DNA of 6,751 nucleotides from Bacteroidales bacterium (GCA_026987795.1 JALSMF010000435.1:1-6751), one strand, 5' to 3'. Counted from the stretch's first letter, positions 1 through 6,593 are shown. Numbers and translations are program-made. Notes: generated by a model not told the origin, from the letters alone.

Positions 1-545
1 AAGCAAACGATGTTGCAAATGCCGTAATTGACGGTGTTGATACGGTAATGCTCAGCGGAGAAACATCCGTGGGGAAATATCCGGTTCTGACAATTGAAAA
101 TATGCACCGCATTATTCAATATACCGAAAAAAACAGATATAATTACAACAGGGGTTTGCCTCCGAAACCGGATTCTCCTCGTTTTTTAAGAGATAATGTA
201 TGTTACAGTGCTTCTATTATGGCAGAAAGAGTAGGGGCAAAAGCCATTATTACTTTTACGGAAAAAGGAAGTACGGCATCAACAATTTCAGGGTACAGAC
301 CCAAAGCCGATATCTATGCTTTTACACGGCACAAAGAATTGCTTAGTGCTTTGTCTATGTTGTGGGGCGTAAGAGCTGTTTTGTTCGATGAGGTTGACAG
401 CGTTGATAAAGCCGTTGATTTATCAACAAAAATTCTGAAAGAAAAAAAATTAATCAAGCCCGGAGATTATGTTATTCACGTAGCAAGCACCCCTATGAAT
501 ATTTCTCATAAAACCAATATGCTGAAAGTTACAAAGGTTACATAA
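1..545 (+). CDS. pyk: Pyruvate kinase, C-terminal part (5' end outside window)
   Basis: Pyruvate kinase converts phosphoenolpyruvate and ADP to pyruvate and ATP, the last step of glycolysis, in the cytoplasm. The reading frame is already open at base 3 and gives about 180 residues to the TAA at 543-545; the ATG at 48 is internal. The first residues (ANDVANAVIDGVDTVMLSGET) cover the conserved end of the catalytic barrel with the SGET signature, followed by GKYP. From about base 190 the C-terminal regulatory domain follows (the CYSASIMAERVGAKAIITFT region). Its TEKGST segment sits where the effector-binding loop lies in well-studied homologues; whether this enzyme is allosteric cannot be told. 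The protein stops at the normal end of the C domain, with no extra PEP-utiliser domain. The truncation is only the window edge. Identity is very sure; the isozyme type is not known. Confidence 0.95.
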   Translation, partial: ANDVANAVIDGVDTVMLSGETSVGKYPVLTIENMHRIIQYTEKNRYNYNRGLPPKPDSPRFLRDNVCYSASIMAERVGAKAIITFTEKGSTASTISGYRPKADIYAFTRHKELLSALSMLWGVRAVLFDEVDSVDKAVDLSTKILKEKKLIKPGDYVIHVASTPMNISHKTNMLKVTKVT

Positions 546-568
546 CAAGTATTACTATTTGTGTTTTA

Positions 569-633
569 GAACATTGACAAGAAGGCATTGATTGGCAGGC
601 AATTGTAATAATGTTCGGAAATTTTGTTTTTTA
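569..633 (+). terminator. Possible terminator after pyruvate kinase
   Basis: A perfect 7-base inverted repeat (GAACATT at 569-575, AATGTTC at 610-616) encloses a 34-base loop that can form further short pairings. It is followed shortly by a T-rich run at 622-632. This is where a terminator for the pyruvate kinase transcript would be expected, but the stem is short, the loop long, and the T-run is separated from the stem by several bases. Weak call. Confidence 0.25.
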
Positions 634-643
634 GCATAAATTA

Positions 644-678
644 TTGTTCATTATCCGTAAAAAATATTTTAATATTTG
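644..678 (+). promoter_or_regulatory. Weak candidate promoter for the DUF4491-hemG cluster
   Basis: AATATTTG at 671-678 differs by one base from the Bacteroidota -7 element TAnnTTTG. It ends 15 bases before the first ATG of the three-gene cluster. The nearest TTG upstream (644-646) lies 24 bases away, longer than the usual spacing of about 19-21, so the -33 half is not convincing. A promoter is expected somewhere in this gap, because the upstream gene is an unrelated glycolytic gene. Confidence 0.25.
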
Positions 679-693
679 CGTAAAATATAAATT

Positions 694-984
694 ATGAATT
701 GGGAAGGATTGCTGTTAGGCTTTGTCGCTTTTTTAATTATAGGGCTGTGTCATCCGCTGGTTACAAAACTTGAATACCACAAAGGTAAAGAAGCTTGGTA
801 TTTATTGTTTATTCCCGGTTTTATTCTTTTAATCATTTCATTTTTTCTAAGCGATATATATTCAATTATTACGGGAATAATTGCCTTTGCTTTATTCTGG
901 AGTGCAATTGAAATGTTTAAACAACACGAAAGAGTTTTAAAAGGACAAGCAAAAAGAAACCCTAAAAGAAAATATACAAAATGA
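694..984 (+). CDS. Small three-helix membrane protein, DUF4491-like (copy 1)
   Basis: A 96-residue inner-membrane protein of unknown function. Three hydrophobic segments are visible at about residues 5-23, 35-53 and 55-73, followed by a strongly basic tail rich in Lys and Arg that should lie in the cytoplasm. From memory of the family, the order GLLLG, IIGLCHP, K-EY, W near 35, E near 73, then ERV-KG matches DUF4491, a family of short membrane proteins in Bacteroidota; no database was searched. The HP pair at residues 20-21, which I recall as conserved, is present. The gene overlaps the next by four bases (ATGA), so the two are probably translationally coupled, and its paralogue follows at once. 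There is no Shine-Dalgarno sequence before the ATG, only an A/T-rich leader. No biochemical role can be assigned. Confidence 0.8.
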   Translation: MNWEGLLLGFVAFLIIGLCHPLVTKLEYHKGKEAWYLLFIPGFILLIISFFLSDIYSIITGIIAFALFWSAIEMFKQHERVLKGQAKRNPKRKYTK

Positions 985-1289
985 CAACGGAAATTTTAAA
1001 TACAACAATTAATTTTTCAGGTTTTGTAATCGGACTTTTTGTCTTTATTACAATAATTTTTGCCCGTTGGCTTTGTATTTGGGGCGAATATCATTTTACT
1101 AAGAAAATATGGTTTTTATTTTTAATATCAGGAATTGCAGGCATAGCAGTATCTGTTTTTTCGGAAAATAAATTATTCTCTGCTTGTATGTCCGCATTCG
1201 GCTTTATCTTTATTTGGGGAATACACGAAGTTATTGAACAGGAAGAACGAGTTAAAAAAGGATGGTTTAAGAAAAAAGAAAAGAAATAA
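981..1289 (+). CDS. Small three-helix membrane protein, DUF4491-like (copy 2)
   Basis: A 102-residue membrane protein that aligns along almost its whole length with the preceding gene product, with an offset of nine and then ten residues and a single indel in the loop before helix 3. Shared positions include the G after the start of helix 1, E-Y (36-37 here), W44, G51, E83 and the ERV-KG end (89-94). Copy 2 adds about nine N-terminal residues and lacks the HP pair of copy 1, having RW (29-30) instead, so the two have diverged and may not do the same job. Three membrane segments lie at about 12-32, 43-60 and 64-81, with a basic C-terminal tail. The start ATG overlaps the stop of copy 1, which argues for coupled translation and perhaps a hetero-oligomer (inference). 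hemG follows after 18 bases. Function unknown. Confidence 0.8.
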   Translation: MTTEILNTTINFSGFVIGLFVFITIIFARWLCIWGEYHFTKKIWFLFLISGIAGIAVSVFSENKLFSACMSAFGFIFIWGIHEVIEQEERVKKGWFKKKEKK

Positions 1290-1307
1290 ACAGTTTTAAT
1301 TTTTAAA

Positions 1308-2645
1308 ATGAAAAAAAATATTGCAATTATAGGCAGCGGTATAACCGGTTTAACGATAGCTTATTATCTTAAAAAAGCAGGTATTGGTTTCAGAATCTTT
1401 GAAAAATCAAATCATATAGGAGGTGTTATAAACACAGTTTCAGAAAACGGCTTTTTGTTTGAAACAGGACCAAACTCAGGAACTTTGTCAAATACACAGA
1501 CAGTGCGTTTATTTGAGGAGCTGTCAGATAAATTTGAGCTTGAACTTGCAAATGATTCCGCAAAAAAAAGGCTTATACTTAAAAATAACAAATGGCACGC
1601 TTTGCCTTCAGGTTTGTTTTCAGCAGTAACAACTCCTCTGTTTTCTTTTAAAGACAAACTGAGAATATTGGGAGAACCTTTTCGCAAACCCGGTAATAAC
1701 CCGCTCGAAACTGTTTCCGAGCTTGTAGTTCGCAGACTGGGAAAATCTTTTCTGGATTATGCCATAGATCCGTTCATATCAGGAATATATGCAGGAAATC
1801 CCGATTATCTTGTTACAAAATACGCACTTCCGAAGTTATATAATTTAGAACAACAATACGGAAGTTTTATTAAAGGAGCAATTAAAAAAGCCAAAGAACC
1901 TAAAACCGATATTGAAAAAAAGGTTACAAAAGATGTATTTTCTGCAAAAGGAGGGCTTATTCAAATCGTAAATGCAATTATTAAAAAAATCGGAACTGAA
2001 AATATAAAGTTGAACAAAAGTATCGGTATAATTAAAAACGACAATTTTTATTTGATTGACGGACAGGAATATTCATCTGTCGTAAGCACTGTTAATGCAA
2101 GCGAATTACCGGATTTACTTCCTTTTGCCGATAAGAATGTTTTACAGGATATTGTAAATACAAAATATGCAAAAGTTACTGAGATAACAATAGGCTTTAA
2201 AAAATGGAACGGAATTAAATTGGATGCATTCGGAGGACTTATTCCGTCCAAAGAAAAGAAAAATATTTTAGGATTACTGTTTATGTCAACCTTGTTTAAA
2301 GACAGGGCACCTGAAGGCGGAGCATTGTTTACGACGTTTACGGGAGGAATAAAAAAAGAAAATCTTGCAGAATTATCTGAAGCCGAACTTAAAGAATTTT
2401 TAGAACCCGAGCTTAAAGAATTACTCGGATTATCGGAATTTAAACCTGATTTGTTCAGAGCTTTTAAACACAAAAAAGCAATTGCTCAATACGGAGCAGA
2501 CAGTGAAAAACGTCTTGCGGCAATAAAAAAGATTGAAAGAGAAAATAAATATTTATTTTTGGCGGGAAGTATCAGAGACGGAGTAGGCTTGGCTGACAGA
2601 ATAAAACAAGCAACCGATATTGCAGAACAAATTATTGCCGATTAA
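1308..2645 (+). CDS. hemG: Protoporphyrinogen oxidase (FAD-dependent, HemY-type)
   Basis: This FAD flavoprotein takes six electrons from protoporphyrinogen IX to give protoporphyrin IX, the penultimate step of haem synthesis; family members usually use oxygen and sit at the inner membrane face. The 445 residues are near the usual 450-470. The N-terminus has the dinucleotide-binding motif GSGITG (9-14), the acidic FAD ribose contact in FEKS (E32), IGG (37-39) and the GPNS motif (54-57). RRLG (142-145) and DPFISGIYAG (154-163), followed by the LYNLEQQYGS segment, mark the family. The C-terminal FAD motif is LAGSIRDGVGLADRI (418-432). Another amine-oxidase-type enzyme or a coproporphyrinogen oxidase is the main alternative; Gram-negative origin favours the protoporphyrin route. 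The oxygen-dependent enzyme is called hemY in many organisms; hemG is the name often used for Bacteroidota. It lies 18 bases after the DUF4491 pair, probably in one transcript. No other haem gene is visible. Confidence 0.9.
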   Translation: MKKNIAIIGSGITGLTIAYYLKKAGIGFRIFEKSNHIGGVINTVSENGFLFETGPNSGTLSNTQTVRLFEELSDKFELELANDSAKKRLILKNNKWHALPSGLFSAVTTPLFSFKDKLRILGEPFRKPGNNPLETVSELVVRRLGKSFLDYAIDPFISGIYAGNPDYLVTKYALPKLYNLEQQYGSFIKGAIKKAKEPKTDIEKKVTKDVFSAKGGLIQIVNAIIKKIGTENIKLNKSIGIIKNDNFYLIDGQEYSSVVSTVNASELPDLLPFADKNVLQDIVNTKYAKVTEITIGFKKWNGIKLDAFGGLIPSKEKKNILGLLFMSTLFKDRAPEGGALFTTFTGGIKKENLAELSEAELKEFLEPELKELLGLSEFKPDLFRAFKHKKAIAQYGADSEKRLAAIKKIERENKYLFLAGSIRDGVGLADRIKQATDIAEQIIAD

Positions 2646-2656
2646 AATTATCCGTA

Positions 2657-3931
2657 TCAGAATATTTTTAAAGAATTAGCAATTTTATATCCTACAAGTT
2701 CATCGTATTGTCCGCCTTGCGGTCTGTTATACAGAAATATAGCGTAGTTATTCTCTGTTTGGTAATAATTGCCTTCGGTTAATGACAAATCCGGAACTGA
2801 ACTTCCCGAATTACAAAAAACATATTCATAATTATAAAAACCTTGTTTAAGCAGCATTCTTAATTTGTAATCTTCAGAACCGTAATCATAAGTCATTTTA
2901 TTAGTTTCGTTACAGCTCCAGTCAGAAACGGCTCCGTAAACAAATATGTCTCCGTCAGGTAAAGTTTTGTTGTAGTGCAAAGAAAAATCAACATAAACAT
3001 AATCTGCTTCAAGCTCCGGATTTTCAACATTTTCAGCAGTTATAAGCATTTCCCCGTTAATATCCTGAGCCCAACTGTAGGTTAGCGAATTTTCAGGCTC
3101 TTCCCTCACAAGCTCAAAAATATAATAAGGTCGTTTAAAATGTATCGACATAATTCGGTCATTAACATATTTTACACTTTTTGTATTAAAATAACGAAAT
3201 TCATTTCCGCCGAGAAATTTTAAAATACGGGGATTATAAAATTGATAAGTATCTCCTCTTATAAAATCGGGTTTTAATCCCGTAAGAATAATGTCCTGAC
3301 TGTTATTTTGAGCCACCGTAACAGAAAAATCATCCTGAGGATTTGTAATATAACCGTTTTTGTCCGTAACCTTAATAACAAGCTCCTGAGACGTGTTCAT
3401 ATCAGTAACGAATGTAGAACGCTGCACTTTTACTTCCGTTTTTAATTTATTATCAACGACATAAAACCTTCTTGTCAAAACGGGCTTATTTCTGTCGTAA
3501 TCTTCATAAACCAGCAGCAGGTAGTTTCCTGAAATTGCCGGTTGCATATTTTCATTAGGAAAAACAAGCGTATAATGTGTATATTGCACAAGAGTGTTAA
3601 ACGAATTTTCAAAATTATCTATTTGTTCTTCTTCATAACCTGAAATATATTCGATAGGGTTTAAGTCGGAAGCTTGCCAATCGGCGGTGCAATGAATTAT
3701 TGTATAGTAATAATCAGTAATATCTTCGTTCAAATCATCAAAGGTCAGAATTAATTTTTTATCTGATTGAAGTTCAAAAACAGGATAAGTAAATTCCCAC
3801 CCCATACGATAAAAAAGCACGGTTTTGATACCGTCTTTATATATTTTATTTCTGTATTCATATTCGTTTTGAGAAAAAACTTTTCCGAAAACGAACAGAA
3901 ACAATATTAATATTACTCTTTTAATAAACAT
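2657..3931 (-). CDS. Type IX secretion system plug protein (DUF5103)
   Basis: A 424-residue secreted protein. Residues 1-20 form a signal peptide: basic K4-R5, a hydrophobic core, then FS before Q21, a typical signal peptidase I site in this phylum. The mature part is rich in Tyr, Asp and beta-strand patterns. The N-terminal region with ELQSDKKLILTFDDL, the YYYTIIHCTADW segment (about 74-85) and NPIEYISGYEEEQ is, from memory, diagnostic of DUF5103. The C-terminal third, with DIFVYGAVSDWS and GFYNYEYVF, resembles an early-set or glycogen-binding-like beta-sandwich. In Flavobacterium the Plug protein of this family closes the periplasmic side of the SprA translocon when no PorV-bound substrate is engaged. 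The gene is convergent with hemG (11 bases apart), divergent from recQ, and not next to other T9SS genes, as is usual for this scattered system. The ATG follows an A/T-rich leader without Shine-Dalgarno. Confidence 0.85.
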   Translation of the reverse strand: MFIKRVILILFLFVFGKVFSQNEYEYRNKIYKDGIKTVLFYRMGWEFTYPVFELQSDKKLILTFDDLNEDITDYYYTIIHCTADWQASDLNPIEYISGYEEEQIDNFENSFNTLVQYTHYTLVFPNENMQPAISGNYLLLVYEDYDRNKPVLTRRFYVVDNKLKTEVKVQRSTFVTDMNTSQELVIKVTDKNGYITNPQDDFSVTVAQNNSQDIILTGLKPDFIRGDTYQFYNPRILKFLGGNEFRYFNTKSVKYVNDRIMSIHFKRPYYIFELVREEPENSLTYSWAQDINGEMLITAENVENPELEADYVYVDFSLHYNKTLPDGDIFVYGAVSDWSCNETNKMTYDYGSEDYKLRMLLKQGFYNYEYVFCNSGSSVPDLSLTEGNYYQTENNYAIFLYNRPQGGQYDELVGYKIANSLKIF

Positions 3932-4093
3932 AAATTTATTTTTAAACGCAAAATAAGAAAAAATATTGACTTGTCAGTAATAGAATTTTTCTTTTTTAAA
4001 TCAATTTTGACTTTTAATAATTTGCTTATAACTTTACGATTTAACTTTCGTAACTTAAAAAAGAGTTTAACTGATAAATCGTTTTGTTTAAAA

Positions 4094-6010
4094 TTGAGCA
4101 CATATAAACAAATATTAACCAAGTATTGGGGTTTCCCGGATTTCAGACCTTTACAGGAAGAAGTAATTAAATCGCTTGCCGATGAAAATAAGGATGTCTT
4201 AGCATTACTTCCTACGGGAGGCGGAAAATCTGTTATATTTCAGATTCCTGCATTAGCAAAAGAAGGAATGTGCCTTGTTATTACGCCGCTAATTGCTTTA
4301 ATGAAAGATCAAGTCGAGAATTTAAAAGAAAAGGGAATAAAAGCTGCAGCGGTTTATTCGGGAATGTCTAAAGGTGAGATTGATATAGTGCTTAATAATG
4401 CCGTTTTCGGGGCATATAAGTTTCTCTATCTTTCACCTGAACGTCTTTCAACGCGTATTTTTTTAGCCCGTTTGCCGGATATGAATATAAATTTCGTTGC
4501 CGTAGATGAAGCTCACTGCATATCACAATGGGGATACGATTTTCGCCCTTCATATCTGAATATAGCAGATATTCGCAAAATAAAACCCGAAGTGCCTTTT
4601 ATAGCTCTTACGGCTACGGCAACACCCGAAGTTTCAAAAGATATTCAGGATAAACTTTTGTTTAAAGAATATAATCTGTTTAAAAAAAGTTTTGAACGTA
4701 AGAATCTTATTTATATAGTTCGTGAAGTTGAGGATAAATTAAAATATCTTCTGAAGATAGCAGTAAAAGAAAGAGGAAGCGGTATTGTTTATGTTCGCAG
4801 CAGAAAAAAAACTTTTGAAATTGCAAAATATCTTGCTGCAAAAGGAATAAGTGCCGATTATTATCATGCCGGAATTGATGCAAAAATTAAAGATTTTAAG
4901 CAAAAGCAATGGAAAAACGGTAAAATGAGGATAATGGTTGCGACAAATGCTTTCGGTATGGGGATAGACAAACCCGATGTCCGGTTTGTAGTCCATTTCG
5001 ACTTGCCGGAATCCCCCGAAGCCTATTTTCAGGAAGCAGGCAGAGCCGGGCGAGACGGTAAGACAGCTTATGCTGTTTTGTTGTATCATAAATCTGATAA
5101 ACTAAATTTTGAAAAGAGAATAAAAACAAATTTTCCGGAAATAAGCGAAATAAAAAAAGTCTATAATTCAATTTTTAACTACTATCAGTTGGCTGTAGGT
5201 GAAGGAAAGGGGATAATAAGAGCTTTCAGTATGCGGGACTTTGTCAGTAAGTTTAAATTGCCTGTTTATACTGTTTTAAGCAGCCTGAAAATATTGCAAA
5301 ACGAAGGTTATTTGGATTTTACCGAAGATGATTTTACGCCCTCAAAAGTTTTTTTTACGGTTGACAGAAACGAATTATATAAATATCAGGTAGCTAACAA
5401 ACATTTTGATAATTTTATAAAACTCATTTTAAGAAGCTATACCGGATTGTTTTCCGGTTATGTTTCAATTGACGAAGAGTATCTTGCAAAAAAGGCAAAT
5501 ACGAAAAATGACGTTATTTACGGATACTTACTTAAATTAAATGAACATAACATAATAAAATATATTCCGCAAAGGAAAGTTCCTTTTATTGTTTTTATAT
5601 CTGAAAGATTAGACGAAAAAAATCTTCTTATTTCAAAAGAAAATTACAGGATAAGAAAAGAAAGATATGTAAAACGAGCCGAAGCAATGATGCAATATGC
5701 CGAAAGTAAGGCAAAATGCCGAAGTCAAATACTGCTCAGTTATTTCGGAGAGAAAAATCCTTACAGATGCGGCGAATGTGATATTTGCAGGAGGCGGAAC
5801 AAGCTGGGACTAAGTAATTACGAATTTGATTTAATTAATGAAGAGCTGAAAAAAATACTCAAAAAATCTCCCGTAAGCATAGAACAACTTACGGATTCCG
5901 TAAACTATGCCGAAAATAAAGTCTTGAAAGTAATATCTTGGCTTTTAGAATCGGAAAAAATAGAATATACCATTGATAAACGAATTATTTGGTCAAAGAA
6001 AAAAGCTTAA
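4094..6010 (+). CDS. recQ: ATP-dependent DNA helicase RecQ, probable TTG start
   Basis: A 3'-5' superfamily 2 helicase that unwinds forks and recombination intermediates. The frame is open from 3971, but no ATG precedes the conserved region. TTG at 4094 gives MSTYKQILTKYWGF, matching where homologues begin; the 41 extra upstream codons are Phe/Leu/Asn-rich and look non-coding. From this start (638 residues): motif 0 at 12-25 (FRPLQEE), Walker A TGGGKS (41-46), DEAH (138-141) with the aromatic loop CISQWGYDFRP, LTATA (172-176), ATNAFGMGID (283-292) and QEAGRAGRDG (313-322). Four zinc ligands follow at C542, C559, C562 and C565, with the same spacing as E. coli RecQ. They lie some 220 residues after motif VI, because a winged-helix-like segment (MRDFVSKFKLP...SLKILQNEGYL) is placed before them. 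A short helical domain ends the protein; there is no HRDC domain. This layout is that of RecQ in Bacteroidota as I recall it. Confidence 0.92.
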   Translation: MSTYKQILTKYWGFPDFRPLQEEVIKSLADENKDVLALLPTGGGKSVIFQIPALAKEGMCLVITPLIALMKDQVENLKEKGIKAAAVYSGMSKGEIDIVLNNAVFGAYKFLYLSPERLSTRIFLARLPDMNINFVAVDEAHCISQWGYDFRPSYLNIADIRKIKPEVPFIALTATATPEVSKDIQDKLLFKEYNLFKKSFERKNLIYIVREVEDKLKYLLKIAVKERGSGIVYVRSRKKTFEIAKYLAAKGISADYYHAGIDAKIKDFKQKQWKNGKMRIMVATNAFGMGIDKPDVRFVVHFDLPESPEAYFQEAGRAGRDGKTAYAVLLYHKSDKLNFEKRIKTNFPEISEIKKVYNSIFNYYQLAVGEGKGIIRAFSMRDFVSKFKLPVYTVLSSLKILQNEGYLDFTEDDFTPSKVFFTVDRNELYKYQVANKHFDNFIKLILRSYTGLFSGYVSIDEEYLAKKANTKNDVIYGYLLKLNEHNIIKYIPQRKVPFIVFISERLDEKNLLISKENYRIRKERYVKRAEAMMQYAESKAKCRSQILLSYFGEKNPYRCGECDICRRRNKLGLSNYEFDLINEELKKILKKSPVSIEQLTDSVNYAENKVLKVISWLLESEKIEYTIDKRIIWSKKKA

Positions 6011-6207
6011 AATCTGACGGAAATACCGATAAATGCTTGAAAAGTAAAAAAAAATACATAGTGCTGATTATTAATGCCAAACAAACGTCCTTGTTGTAAA
6101 GGGCTGATATATAATAAGTTGTTCTGCACCCCTTGTAAACAAAAGGATACGGAGAGTGTGAAATTGTTTTTTTCTTGAAAAAAAGTCGTTCGTAAATTTG
6201 CATTTTT
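6007..6207 (-). pseudogene. Remnant of an outer-membrane beta-barrel protein gene (C-terminal end)
   Basis: On the minus strand one frame stays open for 66 codons between an in-frame TGA (6208-6210) and the TAA (6007-6009). The last 51 residues (6010-6162) look like a real protein end. FTLSVSFCLQ alternates hydrophobic and polar residues perfectly, as in a membrane beta-strand. A turn region with GRLFGINNQ follows, and the end FQAFIGISVRF has the hydrophobic-x-hydrophobic-x pattern closing on Phe that is the BamA-recognised beta-signal. There is no ATG in the frame (only a GTG at 6127-6129), and the expected hundreds of upstream residues are replaced by the HU promoter and gene, so this should be a dead 3' fragment. 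Its stop overlaps the recQ stop region, tail to tail. Family unknown. A chance open frame remains possible, and another minus frame is open over the same bases. Confidence 0.45.
6167..6184. repeat. T7/A7 inverted repeat upstream of the HU promoter
   Basis: Seven T (6167-6173), CTTG, then seven A (6178-6184) form a perfect 7-pair A-T hairpin sequence. Its centre lies some 23 bases upstream of the putative -33 TTG of the HU gene. A- and T-tracts of this kind bend DNA and can act as promoter-upstream elements; in this AT-rich genome it may also be chance. It lacks the GC-rich stem of a terminator. Confidence 0.4.
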
Positions 6208-6227
6208 TCAGAAATAGTCTATATTTG
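6198..6227 (+). promoter_or_regulatory. Bacteroidota-type promoter of the HU gene
   Basis: TTG (6198-6200, within TTTG) and TATATTTG (6220-6227) are separated by exactly 19 bases, a full match to the -33 / -7 (TAnnTTTG) consensus of the primary sigma factor in Bacteroidota. Transcription would begin about 6234 and leave a leader of about 35 A/T-rich bases before the HU start codon. A second perfect -7 match, TAAATTTG at 6193-6200, overlaps the -33 element but has no well-spaced TTG upstream. Confidence 0.75.
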
Positions 6228-6270
6228 CATTAGAAATTTATTATCTAATCACTAAAAAAATTATTTTATT

Positions 6271-6543
6271 ATGAACAAAGCAGAATTAATTGATGCTATT
6301 GCAGCAGGTTCAGGATTAACAAAAGCTGATTCAAGAAGAGCTTTAGACGCATTTATTGAAGCTACCGAAGGTGCACTTAAAAAAGGAGACAGAGTTGCTC
6401 TCGTAGGTTTCGGTTCTTTTGCTGTTTCTAAAAGAGAAGCAAGGATGGGAAGAAATCCGCAAACAGGTAAAGAAATTAAAATTCCGGCTAAAAATGTTGT
6501 TAAATTTAAAGCAGGAACTGATTTAACAAGAAAAGTTAATTAA
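6271..6543 (+). CDS. HU-family histone-like DNA-binding protein
   Basis: A 90-residue nucleoid protein, the canonical HU length, that binds and bends DNA as a dimer with little sequence preference. The N-terminal helical dimerisation part (MNKAELIDAIAAGSGLTK, then the second helix to about residue 38) is followed by the GFGSF turn (46-50). The beta-arm has R55, R58, R61 and the tip RNPQTG (61-66), with the intercalating P63. The last helix ends in LTRKVN. The family also includes IHF subunits; the single compact gene and the sequence RNPQTGKEIKIPA favour HU. It stands alone: its own strong promoter lies upstream and a strong terminator directly follows, as expected for an abundant protein. 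No Shine-Dalgarno precedes the ATG; the leader is almost only A and T, the usual pattern for highly translated genes of this phylum. Confidence 0.95.
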   Translation: MNKAELIDAIAAGSGLTKADSRRALDAFIEATEGALKKGDRVALVGFGSFAVSKREARMGRNPQTGKEIKIPAKNVVKFKAGTDLTRKVN

Positions 6544-6563
6544 TTAATCCTTACACCTTACTG

Positions 6564-6593
6564 AAAAAAGGGATGCTTCGGTATTCCTTTTTT
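6564..6593 (+). terminator. Rho-independent terminator of the HU gene
   Basis: A 13-pair stem (A6564-C6576 with G6581-T6593, including two G-T pairs) closes on a TTCG tetraloop at 6577-6580 with the stabilising C-G closing pair. The 3' arm ends in a run of seven T (6588-6594). Because the stem has an A-run on one side and a T-run on the other, it could also work in the opposite direction, but no minus-strand gene reaches it within the window. Confidence 0.92.

Noticed and set aside
1562..1569. Run of eight A inside hemG (also A-runs in recQ near 4803 and pyk near 441), as possible slippage or programmed frameshift sites
   Set aside because: The reading frames continue intact through them with conserved motifs on both sides, and such runs are common in AT-rich DNA.
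1412..2473. Two minus-strand frames inside hemG
   Set aside because: The plus strand carries a complete, motif-consistent HemG over the same bases; the minus frames are Ser/Asn/Phe-rich shadows.
3967..3976. Short dyad TGACTTGTCA between the divergent plug and recQ genes
   Set aside because: Only a 4-base arm with a 2-base spacer; too short to call an operator without conservation data.
3913..4122. Minus-strand 69-codon frame across the recQ-plug gap
   Set aside because: A low-complexity Lys/Leu/Asn sequence overlapping the plug start and the recQ start, with no recognisable feature.
4739..5171. Long minus-strand frames inside recQ
   Set aside because: They are antisense shadows of conserved helicase motifs IV-VI; their Cys/Phe/Ser-rich translations resemble no protein I know.
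6090..6156. Two similar short dyads (CCTTGTTGTAAAGG near 6090 and CCTTGTAAACAAAAGG near 6131) as a possible small RNA or repeat
   Set aside because: Arms are four bases with no T-run or promoter in the right place; the bases are better explained as the remnant coding sequence on the minus strand.
5985..6203. Minus-strand frame of 72 codons starting with an ATG at 6203, overlapping the recQ end
   Set aside because: Its translation has no recognisable pattern, and it runs into the recQ coding end in the opposite direction. The neighbouring ATG-less minus frame over the same bases has the beta-barrel pattern and is the more likely true frame.
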